A DNA stretch of 6,179 bases from an uncultured Candidatus Melainabacteria bacterium (GTDB lineage Bacteria > Cyanobacteriota > Vampirovibrionia > Gastranaerophilales > Gastranaerophilaceae), in contig CAMOQI010000064.1 in the NCBI GenBank assembly GCA_946622835.1, positions 1 through 6,179 on the forward strand, in the 5' to 3' direction. Below the pieces are notes generated by a model. It ran no database searches and was not told where the DNA came from. It saw nothing but the letters and a program-made list of their open reading frames with translations. Of the stretch, positions 1 through 5,203 are shown piece after piece (position 1 is the stretch's first letter; each line of letters starts with the position of its first letter). A program made the translations under genes and the position numbers.

Positions 1-1242
1 TGTTTTATCTACAAGATTATCTTTTATTGTTTTGTCACTTTTTACCGATATCAATTCCTGATAAATATCTATAGCATCCTGATACTTATTCATAGCATGC
101 AAAACAAGTGCTTTATTGTATTTTGCGGTATAATTATCAGGTTGAACCGCTAAGATTTCATCATAATATTTAATTGCATTGTTATAATCTTTCAAATTAT
201 GATAACAAATCGCTATTTCTTTTTTCGTTTCAATATCCGCAGAATCAAGCTTCAAAACTTCCAGATAATTTTCAAGTGCTTTTTCATTATTATTTAGTTT
301 TTTATAAACCTCAGCAATATGCCTATAGCCGTTTATATCCTTCGGAAAAGCTTTTATATACATGTTATACTGTGAAATTGCTTCGGTATTTTTATCCATA
401 TCTGCCAACAAATCGGCATAATCAAGCCTTACCGTATTCAAGTTCGGAACTTGCGCTAAAACTATTTGATATTGCTCATAAGACATATCATTTTTTCCCA
501 AATCCTGATACGCCTGAGCCAATCCCAAATGTGCCGAATTGTTTTCAGGATTAATTTCTATCGCCTTTTCCAGAAACTCTGCCGCTTGTTCAGGATTGTC
601 AATATTTAACAAAGAAATTCCATATTCACTAAAACTTTTGAAGCTGTCAGGGGATTTGTCATAAATCATCTTATACTGAGCCGCCGCATTATCATAAGCC
701 TTTAAAGCAAAGTATGAAGCTGCAAGATTTTCTCGAGAATCCGTATGCCCCGGATATGTTTCTAAAAATATATTATAATTCTCTATTGCATTTTTATAAT
801 CTTTCAGTTGATACTGAGTATTTGCAACGTTGTAATAGTTATATTTGTACTCCGGAAACAAATTCAAGGCCTTTTCATAAGCCTGATAAGCCTCTTTATA
901 TTTACCCTGCGTTTCATAAATACTTCCGATACTTATATAAACAAAAGCATCTTCCGGCTTCAATTCGATAACTTTTGAATACAAATCCAAAGCTTTTTCG
1001 CTTTGATCATTTTCCGTATACAATCCGGCAAGCTTTGTATACAAAACGATATCCTCACCGGAAATAGCCAAAGCCTGTTCAAGCTTTGAAATTGCCGTTT
1101 CAATATCCTGTTGATGCTCCGCACTGCAAGCCTCTTGATACAAAGCACTTGCCTGAGGCGACATACCAAATGCAACCCCACAACCCAATGACAGTGCTGA
1201 TACCAATAATATATTTGTTAAAATTTTATGCTTTATTTTCAT
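1..1242 (-). CDS. Exported TPR-repeat protein (3' end beyond the window)
   Basis: The frame is open from an ATG at 1242 to the window edge, giving 414 codons without a stop, so the C-terminus is missing. The start is supported by AGAGGAA about 4-10 bases upstream. Residues 1-26 form a signal peptide: MKIKHK, then a hydrophobic stretch ending GVAFG, with signal peptidase I cleavage likely after AFG. There is a Cys at residue 21, but LSLGC lacks a good lipobox, so a lipoprotein is less likely. From about residue 30 the protein is a regular array of some eleven 34-residue tetratricopeptide repeats, with typical W/LG-Y-A-F-P spacing such as LGLAQAYQDLGK, KALENYLEVLKL and AIKYYDEILAVQPD. TPR superhelices are protein-binding scaffolds. 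An exported one probably acts in the periplasm or at the cell surface, possibly in envelope assembly or secretion. The partner cannot be told from this window. It appears to be transcribed from its own promoter in the adjoining spacer. Confidence 0.93.
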   Translation of the reverse strand, partial: MKIKHKILTNILLVSALSLGCGVAFGMSPQASALYQEACSAEHQQDIETAISKLEQALAISGEDIVLYTKLAGLYTENDQSEKALDLYSKVIELKPEDAFVYISIGSIYETQGKYKEAYQAYEKALNLFPEYKYNYYNVANTQYQLKDYKNAIENYNIFLETYPGHTDSRENLAASYFALKAYDNAAAQYKMIYDKSPDSFKSFSEYGISLLNIDNPEQAAEFLEKAIEINPENNSAHLGLAQAYQDLGKNDMSYEQYQIVLAQVPNLNTVRLDYADLLADMDKNTEAISQYNMYIKAFPKDINGYRHIAEVYKKLNNNEKALENYLEVLKLDSADIETKKEIAICYHNLKDYNNAIKYYDEILAVQPDNYTAKYNKALVLHAMNKYQDAIDIYQELISVKSDKTIKDNLVDKT

Positions 1243-1262
1243 ATTTCCTCTAATTTTCCTAG

Positions 1263-1292
1263 ATTTTATCATAAATATAAAACCTATGTAAA
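1263..1292 (-). promoter_or_regulatory. Predicted promoter of the TPR gene
   Basis: On the minus strand TTTACA (1287-1292, five of six matches to TTGACA) is followed after 18 bp by TAAAAT (1263-1268). This would start transcription about 15 bases upstream of the AGAGGAA ribosome binding site and the ATG at 1242. The spacer is one base longer than ideal and the region is so AT-rich that chance matches are common. Confidence 0.4.
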
Positions 1293-1309
1293 GCCAAAAA
1301 TATATTTTA

Positions 1310-1324
1310 TTAAAACTGTTTTAA
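1310..1324. promoter_or_regulatory. 15-bp palindrome upstream of the TPR promoter
   Basis: TTAAAAC-T-GTTTTAA is a perfect inverted repeat with 7-bp arms and a one-base centre. It lies 17 bp beyond the predicted -35 box of the TPR gene, where an activator or a distal operator could bind. The arms are AT-rich, so a chance palindrome is possible. Confidence 0.25.
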
Positions 1325-1739
1325 CAACATTTTCATCCTAACACAAGTTTTGTCAAATACACCGCCAAAAATTTTCACCATTCTTCTGTATAAATTAACG
1401 ACAAATAAAAACATATGTTCAGCGTAAAAAATTTTGTCAAGTCCCCACCCATATTCGCCAAGTCATGCCCAAAATTTTATCAAATTTTTGCAAAATTTTT
1501 GCTAAAATTTTTACAAAAATTTTCAGGTAAAATCCCCAAAATTATTATCCCTCTATGCTAACGCCCATATATATTACAGAAGATATCCTCATCACAAAAT
1601 TATCGATTTTCCAATGTCAAAATTTTGCCAAAATTTTGTTTTAATAAAGCAATTTTTAATAAAACAAAACAGCTTAACAAAAATTTACATCAGAAAACCC
1701 AATATACTAGCAATTTTATCTTCGTTTGTATTTTTATAC
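1325..1739. other. Gene-free AT-rich spacer with phased AnTn tracts (probable curved DNA)
   Basis: No credible reading frame was found on either strand. The stretch carries at least nine tracts of three to five A followed by three to five T. Their A/T junctions are near 1371, 1431, 1474, 1484, 1495, 1507, 1519, 1622 and 1633. The five between 1471 and 1523 are spaced 10, 11, 12 and 12 bp, and the last pair 11 bp, which is close to one helical turn. AnTn tracts repeated in phase with the helix are a known cause of intrinsic DNA bending. The spacer separates two outward-facing genes, so it could act as an upstream element, a nucleoid-protein binding region or a domain boundary. Confidence 0.5.
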
Positions 1740-1768
1740 TGGAAATAACATGAATTTCATGTTATAAT
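1740..1768 (+). promoter_or_regulatory. Promoter of the 52-residue gene with built-in palindrome
   Basis: A perfect -10 box TATAAT lies at 1763-1768, preceded by TGT (extended -10). At 17 bp spacing the -35 position reads TGGAAA (1740-1745, four of six). The spacer carries a perfect 17-bp palindrome, AACATGAA-T-TTCATGTT (1747-1763), whose right arm runs into the first base of the -10 box. A protein bound there would block RNA polymerase, so it is a likely operator. The upstream in-frame ATG at 1767 overlaps this -10 box and therefore cannot be the translation start. Confidence 0.65.
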
Positions 1769-1808
1769 GAGACGGGTTCTCAAGGAATATAAAAAAGGAG
1801 TAGGTTCT

Positions 1809-1967
1809 ATGGCAACAGCAGTTTCAGAAAAAGAAACCAAGAAAATTAAGTCAAAATTCACCGACGAGTTTGAAAACTACTTGAAAAACCAATGTACTAA
1901 AACAACATTCAACGGCAGAGAAGTTGAATCATTCTCTTGGTACAAAAAAGCTCTTGGCTTAATCTAA
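1809..1967 (+). CDS. Small orphan protein, 52 residues
   Basis: The family is not recognised. Translation should begin at the ATG at 1809, because AAAAAGGAG ends nine bases upstream and the earlier in-frame ATG (1767) lies inside the promoter -10 box. The product is MATAVSEKETKKIKSKFTDE followed by about 32 more residues ending YKKALGLI. It is hydrophilic and lysine-rich, with one Cys (residue 29), no signal peptide and no membrane segment. Residues 5-27 look helical and charged; the second half contains FNGREVESFSWYKKALG. The gene is monocistronic: its own extended -10 promoter, a strong ribosome binding site and an 11-bp hairpin terminator about 70 bp beyond the stop. Such compact, well-signalled units often encode abundant small regulators, nucleoid proteins or phage-like modulators, but nothing in the sequence assigns a role. 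The palindrome in its promoter suggests repressor control, possibly autoregulation. Confidence 0.8.
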   Translation: MATAVSEKETKKIKSKFTDEFENYLKNQCTKTTFNGREVESFSWYKKALGLI

Positions 1968-2033
1968 TCTCTCAAAACTATATTTAAAATCCGATTTTTA
2001 ATGTCGGCGTATTATATTGTTTATTATTAAAAT

Positions 2034-2066
2034 TTACGACAAGAAAACTCTTGTCGTAATTTTTTT
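2034..2066 (+). terminator. Rho-independent terminator after the 52-residue gene
   Basis: TTACGACAAGA (2034-2044) pairs perfectly with TCTTGTCGTAA (2049-2059) across the four-base loop AAAC, followed by a run of seven T (2060-2066). It ends plus-strand transcription from the small gene. It also lies just past the stop of the convergent Hsp20 gene (2078). Read on the minus strand the hairpin is followed by AAATTTTAATA, so it may serve both genes, although the minus-strand T tract is weaker. Confidence 0.9.
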
Positions 2067-2077
2067 GCAAATCCTTA

Positions 2078-2632
2078 TTATTTATTATTTACTATAGGAA
2101 TTGTAATAATATAATATCTGCCCTCTGTTTCTTTTTTAAGCTCTGACAATCGCACATTATCCCCGAACATATAGCTTTGTTGAAACTCGGATATTTGCTC
2201 ATTGTTCTTTGATTTTTTAACCGTCCTGCCTGCTATAGTCAAAATATTACCATTAGCACTTACTTGAATATTATCCGCATTATTATCAACTGCCATTAAA
2301 TCAATAATAACTTTATATTCATCCTCCTCCTGTTCAATATGGATAAGATTAGCTTTCCGGGGAGCGCGAGCTATAAAATCTCTTTCCGGCTTGAACATTT
2401 TATCCATCATTTGAATATCTTTTCTCATCATTTTTTGTTCAAACCCGGGGAAAAACGGCACCATTTGCCTATGCAGCATCCTTTTAAAATGCCAATCCGA
2501 AACCGTATAAAACGCACAATATGCGCCTGCAAAAATTAACAATCCGCACAAAACGGATTTCAAAACCGGATGTCTGTCACAAATCGGACATTCTTCTTTT
2601 TTCACAACTTCTACATTTTGATTTTCGTCCAT
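2078..2632 (-). CDS. Membrane-anchored Hsp20/alpha-crystallin-type small heat-shock protein
   Basis: This 184-residue protein starts at an ATG (2632) preceded by AAAGGAG with a 6-base spacer. The N-terminus is cytoplasmic-looking and carries a single CPIC motif (residues 15-18) and a basic stretch. One hydrophobic segment (about 25-44, VLCGLLIFAGAYCAFYTV) would anchor it in the inner membrane. A Met-rich linker (48-80) follows, and then an alpha-crystallin domain at about 97-180. That domain includes EYKVIIDLMAV, the core motif GNILTIAG (128-135), an Asp/Glu-rich middle and the last strand YYIITIPI. Small heat-shock proteins are ATP-independent holdases that bind unfolding proteins; a membrane anchor suggests protection of membrane-proximal clients. 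The chain ends four residues after the last strand, so the usual C-terminal IXI oligomerisation tail is absent or merged into IPI. The lone Cys pair could bind metal only as a dimer. It is divergent from the ribbon-helix-helix gene. Family assignment is good; location is inferred. Confidence 0.82.
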   Translation of the reverse strand: MDENQNVEVVKKEECPICDRHPVLKSVLCGLLIFAGAYCAFYTVSDWHFKRMLHRQMVPFFPGFEQKMMRKDIQMMDKMFKPERDFIARAPRKANLIHIEQEEDEYKVIIDLMAVDNNADNIQVSANGNILTIAGRTVKKSKNNEQISEFQQSYMFGDNVRLSELKKETEGRYYIITIPIVNNK

Positions 2633-2652
2633 AATAATCTCCTTTCAAATTT

Positions 2653-2680
2653 ATTTTATGGAATTAATAATACCTTACAA
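2653..2680 (-). promoter_or_regulatory. Possible promoter of the Hsp20-like gene
   Basis: On the minus strand TTGTAA (2675-2680) and TAAAAT (2653-2658) are separated by 16 bp, giving a short leader that ends in the AAAGGAG ribosome binding site. Both boxes are imperfect. No CIRCE-type inverted repeat typical of HrcA-controlled heat-shock genes was seen. Confidence 0.3.
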
Positions 2681-2705
2681 TAAACTTGTTGGGGAATAAA
2701 CATGG

Positions 2706-2744
2706 ATAATTTCACTTGAAATAATGATTTTTGCATGATATAAT
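2706..2744 (+). promoter_or_regulatory. Promoter and candidate operator of the ribbon-helix-helix gene
   Basis: TTGAAA (2716-2721) and TATAAT (2739-2744) are spaced exactly 17 bp, a near-consensus sigma-70 promoter. Overlapping the -35 box is an inverted repeat, ATTTCA-CT-TGAAAT (2709-2722), which extends to 2706-2725 with a single mismatched pair. Ribbon-helix-helix proteins commonly bind short palindromes in their own promoters, so this is a good candidate autoregulatory site. Its centre lies about 35 bp from the possible divergent Hsp20 promoter, so the same site could influence both genes. Confidence 0.6.
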
Positions 2745-2768
2745 CCAAAGCAAGAAAGGGTTAGTTAT

Positions 2769-2957
2769 ATGGCTAAAATTTTAGTAACCATGCCTGACGA
2801 GTTTTTAAACAGGGTTGACGGTTTAGCGGATAAAGAGAGTTGCTCAAGAAGCGAATTGATTAGAGAAGCTTTAAGAAATTACATGCGCAGAGCATCAAAA
2901 GAGCAGATAATGAATGCTTCTCGCAATGCCGAAATTTTAGAAGACATCCTTAGTTAA
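2769..2957 (+). CDS. CopG-type ribbon-helix-helix DNA-binding protein, 62 residues
   Basis: The ATG at 2769 is preceded by AAGAAAGGG eight bases upstream. The fold is readable directly. An N-terminal beta strand (residues 3-8, KILVTMP) would form the intermolecular DNA-contacting ribbon. Helix 1 follows (10-21, DEFLNRVDGLAD), then the conserved SRSELIREALRNYMRR turn and helix 2 (27-41), and an extra helical tail (43-61). Length and motif match the CopG/Arc/MetJ superfamily, which act as dimeric repressors and often as antitoxins. No toxin gene follows: the 400 bp downstream hold only repeats. It is therefore better read as a stand-alone transcription factor or an orphaned antitoxin. The palindrome over its own -35 box suggests autorepression. 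The divergent Hsp20-type gene shares its 136-bp upstream region. No terminator is evident immediately downstream. Confidence 0.88.
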   Translation: MAKILVTMPDEFLNRVDGLADKESCSRSELIREALRNYMRRASKEQIMNASRNAEILEDILS

Positions 2958-2998
2958 GGCAAGGGAGACAACGCTTACACTTATTTGTATTTAAGTCC

Positions 2999-3016
2999 GA
3001 TAAGTTAGATAAGTTC
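2999..3016. repeat. Tandem 9-bp duplication
   Basis: GATAAGTTA is followed immediately by GATAAGTTC (eight of nine bases identical). It lies just past the ribbon-helix-helix gene and before the structured repeat. It is short enough to be replication slippage. Confidence 0.4.
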
Positions 3017-3035
3017 GTTACGGGTTTATTTATCC

Positions 3036-3196
3036 TTGTCATTTCAAACGATAGCGAAGTAATCCAGCCTATCTGGTCATTCTGAGGGCGAAGCCCGAAG
3101 AATCTATACCCTCCCCGCGGAGAGAGATAGGTTGGTCTTTAGCCCGATATCAACATAATACAAGAAATTTTAATTGTTGGGATTCACCCAGCCTAC
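3036..3196. repeat. Structured dispersed-repeat (MITE/REP-like) element
   Basis: No coding frame fits here; instead there is layered pairing. An outer 11-bp stem joins CCAGCCTATCT (3064-3074) and AGATAGGTTGG (3125-3135) with one G-T pair. Inside it lies a hairpin, ATTCT-GA-GGGC-GAA-GCCC-GA-AGAAT (3079-3103), with an internal loop of opposed GA dinucleotides, followed by a small CTCC/GGAG hairpin (3111-3122). The left flank, GTCATTTC to AGTAATCC (3039-3065), looks like a decayed relative of the inner hairpin. CCAGCCTA recurs at 3188-3195, at the right boundary. Sequences of the type GTCATTCTGAG..GAAGAATC and GTAGG-TGGGT..CCCAAC are remembered as common intergenic repeats in several bacterial groups. 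That recollection was not checked, and the exact element boundaries are uncertain. Confidence 0.55.
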
Positions 3197-3332
3197 ATGC
3201 TTTTATACGATTAACGATGTTTTTTGCACTTTGATACGCTTGCCAATCTTTTATAAATGGCTTATATATTTTTGAATACTCATCTTGATTTTTTACATTC
3301 ACAAGTTTTGTAGTATAAATATTTGTTATTGA
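3197..3332 (-). pseudogene. Decayed partial copy of the 390-residue protein gene
   Basis: Read on the minus strand, this stretch translates as SITNIYTTKLVNVKNQDEYS through KDWQAYQSAKNIVNRIKA. It aligns without gaps to residues about 79-123 of the protein encoded at 3891-5063. Over the last 37 residues 27 are identical, including the final 18. At the DNA level 3197-3252 matches 4694-4749 with one difference, whereas 3253-3303 is only about 70% identical to 4750-4800. The copy has no start, is preceded by in-frame stops, and after IKA runs straight into the dispersed repeat (GTAGGCTGGGTGAATCCCAA). It is therefore a dead fragment lying just past the stop of the membrane-protein gene. Such leftover pieces are expected where toxin-type modules are exchanged by recombination. 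Confidence 0.85.
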
Positions 3333-3356
3333 TGGATTTTACCAAACTTATGGGTT

Positions 3357-3878
3357 TTATTCTTTATTTATCCCTCTAAATTTATTTAAAAAATCGGTTA
3401 TTTTTTTGCATTGGTTAGGGTATTTTCTACGGATATTATGTACTAAAATTACAAGATAAATTAAACAACTCGGTGGTATTAAACTAGCTAAAACAAGTTG
3501 AAAATACCTCAAATATAAGCTTATTGCGCCATATGAGCCGATTCGTTCATATCGATACCCAAAAATTAATAACGGAATTAAAATTAGCAAGACCAAAGTG
3601 GGTAGCTTTAATTGATTAAAAAATTTGTCTAAATATCTGCTCCAGTGATGTTTTATTGCTTTGGCTGTTACGATTATTGGGATAGTGAAATATATAATAA
3701 TCAATAATAAAAGTATAAACATTATCACTGTTAATAAAATATCATCATATTGCCGTAAAGATGGGTAATAATTATATACCTTAAAGTTTAAGCAAAATAT
3801 TAACAGTAATATTGGATTAAAAACTGACACCAATATTACCGTTAAATATTTAAGTAATCCTATTAAATTTTTACTCAT
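3357..3878 (-). CDS. Four-helix membrane protein, candidate immunity or partner protein
   Basis: The family is not recognised. The 173-residue product is strongly hydrophobic, with four predicted membrane helices at about residues 7-31, 47-72, 92-108 and 119-147. Between them are short basic loops (KAIKHHWSRYLDKFFNQLK) and a basic C-terminal tail (IRRKYPNQCKKITDFLNKFR). The ATG (3878) follows the TGA of the upstream gene after only 12 bases and has no evident ribosome binding site. Translation is therefore probably coupled to the upstream gene by reinitiation, and the two are one operon. In polymorphic toxin and bacteriocin loci a small gene placed immediately 3' of the effector usually encodes immunity, and multi-pass membrane immunity proteins commonly protect against effectors acting at the envelope. 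Here that role is inferred only from position and topology. A holin-like, transport or sensor role remains possible. Confidence 0.75.
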   Translation of the reverse strand: MSKNLIGLLKYLTVILVSVFNPILLLIFCLNFKVYNYYPSLRQYDDILLTVIMFILLLLIIIYFTIPIIVTAKAIKHHWSRYLDKFFNQLKLPTLVLLILIPLLIFGYRYERIGSYGAISLYLRYFQLVLASLIPPSCLIYLVILVHNIRRKYPNQCKKITDFLNKFRGINKE

Positions 3879-3890
3879 AATTATATTTTA

Positions 3891-5063
3891 TCACAACTTC
3901 CCGAATATTATATATATATTAAATTGATTTTCAAGTAAGCCTTTTTCTTGCATAGAATAGCCCCAATTGTTGAGATAATCACCTATACCATTAACTGTTC
4001 TTTTAACAAAGTCGTAGTAATCAACAATTATACCTTTAAAATATCCATCAGGTGTTATTTGTGGATTAAATAATTTACAATGCTGTAAACCGTAATATAA
4101 ATCATCAAAAAATTCATCTTTTACAAACTCAATATCATAAACATCTTTAGTGTTACCAGATATTAAATCTTGGAGATTATTTTTTATAAAATTTTGAATT
4201 TCAGGAGATTGCCAGAGTATTTTGGATTGTTCTGAGTTGTTGCCATAAATCACACCTCTAGAATCCTTTGGGATTTTTATATCATCCATTAGTTTATTCA
4301 AACCCTGATTGGTAATCTGAGTTCTTGAGTTTATTACGCGTGCATGTTCAGAGCTTTTGGCATATGCAAAATCATTTATAGCATTATCTAAATTAGCACC
4401 GGAAACAGGCATGACTTTCTTACTCAACAATTTCCCTATTCCATTTATTGTATAGTCTTCCAAATCCATATTACGTGGTGATAGTAAGTCATTTATAAAA
4501 TTTTTCGTATTAAATGTTGACGCTTTTATTTTGTTCTTCAAGTATTTGTGTGTTGGGATTTCTATATTAACAGGTTGTCCTGTTTTATTTGTATAATAGA
4601 TTTCCCCTTTCTCATTCCAGTTTTGTATTAGGTTTTCTCTGGTAAAATTATTAATTTCATTCGCAACTGCATCATAGTTTTCCATGTTTGAATATGCTTT
4701 TATACGATTAACAATGTTTTTTGCACTTTGATACGCTTGCCAATCTTTTTGCAAAGGGTTATATAGTTTTGTATACTCCCCTTTATCTTTTATATTTGTA
4801 AGTTTTTCCACTTTGGTATCTATATCTGTTTTCATCTGCTTCACCTGATTATCAAGCAGTTTTATCTTTGCATTGAATTCAGGCTGCAAGTATGCTGCCG
4901 CCTGACCTCCCCCGTCACTTATTGCCTGATATATCTGCAATGCCAAAGGTAAAACTTCTAAAACAATACCTGCTACGGTTCCCAATCCCTCTCCTGTTCT
5001 ACCTTCTGTCGGTAAGTCAACATCCACCGAAACGCCGCCTTCCAGCACTATATTATGATCCAA
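3891..5063 (-). CDS. Large protein of unknown family, candidate effector of a toxin/immunity pair
   Basis: No known family is recognised. From the TTG at 5063 the product has 390 residues. An acidic N-terminus leads to a glycine-bounded hydrophobic helix (about 28-47, GTVAGIVLEVLPLALQIYQA). A GGGQAAAY turn follows, then a charged probable coiled coil (62-100), then a mostly alpha-helical Asn/Lys-rich body. The C-terminus contains GIIVDYYDF (344-352) and ends in a hydrophobic tail (FNIYIIFGKL). No signal peptide or known nuclease/ADP-ribosyltransferase motif was identified. The start is unclear: no ATG lies near, TTG has no good ribosome binding site, and a GTG at 5027 follows GGAAGG by ten bases. 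The frame stays open upstream to 5195, through the rpoD terminator, and reads plausibly (KIPEFDKPKREHSKDKFPYE). The gene may therefore be 5'-truncated or start at a rare codon. The membrane-protein gene follows after 12 bp, and part of this gene is duplicated at 3197-3332. Confidence 0.72.
   Translation of the reverse strand: MDHNIVLEGGVSVDVDLPTEGRTGEGLGTVAGIVLEVLPLALQIYQAISDGGGQAAAYLQPEFNAKIKLLDNQVKQMKTDIDTKVEKLTNIKDKGEYTKLYNPLQKDWQAYQSAKNIVNRIKAYSNMENYDAVANEINNFTRENLIQNWNEKGEIYYTNKTGQPVNIEIPTHKYLKNKIKASTFNTKNFINDLLSPRNMDLEDYTINGIGKLLSKKVMPVSGANLDNAINDFAYAKSSEHARVINSRTQITNQGLNKLMDDIKIPKDSRGVIYGNNSEQSKILWQSPEIQNFIKNNLQDLISGNTKDVYDIEFVKDEFFDDLYYGLQHCKLFNPQITPDGYFKGIIVDYYDFVKRTVNGIGDYLNNWGYSMQEKGLLENQFNIYIIFGKL
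4694..4749. repeat. 56-bp block duplicated at 3197-3252
   Basis: This block inside the 390-residue gene is identical to 3197-3252 except for one base, which is a synonymous Ile codon change. It encodes KDWQAYQSAKNIVNRIKA (residues 106-123). The two copies are direct repeats about 1.5 kb apart that flank the 3' two-thirds of the gene and the whole membrane-protein gene. Recombination between them would delete or exchange that segment. Confidence 0.9.
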
Positions 5064-5150
5064 ATCTATTTCAGGATGTTCATAAGGAAATTTATCCTTT
5101 GAATGTTCACGTTTTGGTTTATCAAACTCAGGAATTTTATAAAATTTTAC

Positions 5151-5184
5151 AAAAAAAGAGTCCGGAAATAACCGGACTCTTTTT
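5151..5184 (-). terminator. Rho-independent terminator after rpoD
   Basis: AGAGTCCGG (5157-5165) and CCGGACTCT (5172-5180) form a perfect 9-bp stem with a six-base loop. It is flanked by seven A on the left (5151-5157, the U tract when read on the minus strand) and four to five T on the right. It lies 20 bp beyond the rpoD stop and is an excellent minus-strand terminator. The symmetry could also stop plus-strand transcription. The downstream 390-residue gene therefore needs its own promoter or readthrough. Confidence 0.93.
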
Positions 5185-5203
5185 AATATCTTTATTTAAT
5201 CAT

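Noticed and set aside
174..971. Plus-strand open frames at 174-554 and 714-971
   Set aside because: They lie antisense to the continuous TPR gene. Their translations are rich in Tyr, Phe, His and Pro, as expected from the reverse complement of TPR codons, and they have no ribosome binding sites.
960..1181. Minus-strand open frame inside the TPR gene
   Set aside because: It is out of frame with the TPR repeats, whose frame runs unbroken from a signal peptide through this whole stretch.
1367..1640. AAAATTTT-type repeats as a CRISPR array or replication-origin iterons
   Set aside because: The tracts are too short and the spacing too small for CRISPR. No DnaA-box-like TTATCCACA series or origin genes were seen.
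1767..1808. Upstream ATG at 1767 as start of the small plus-strand gene
   Set aside because: It overlaps the TATAAT -10 box, so it would not be on the transcript. The ATG at 1809 has a proper ribosome binding site.
2339..2539. Plus-strand frame opposite the Hsp20-like gene
   Set aside because: It is antisense to a clear alpha-crystallin-type protein and has no start signals or recognisable features.
2769..2957. RHH gene as the antitoxin of a toxin-antitoxin pair
   Set aside because: No small gene follows or precedes it in the same direction, and the downstream 400 bp contain only repeats and a remnant of another gene.
3079..3103. GC-rich hairpin as a Rho-independent terminator
   Set aside because: No T tract follows on either strand; it fits better as part of the dispersed repeat.
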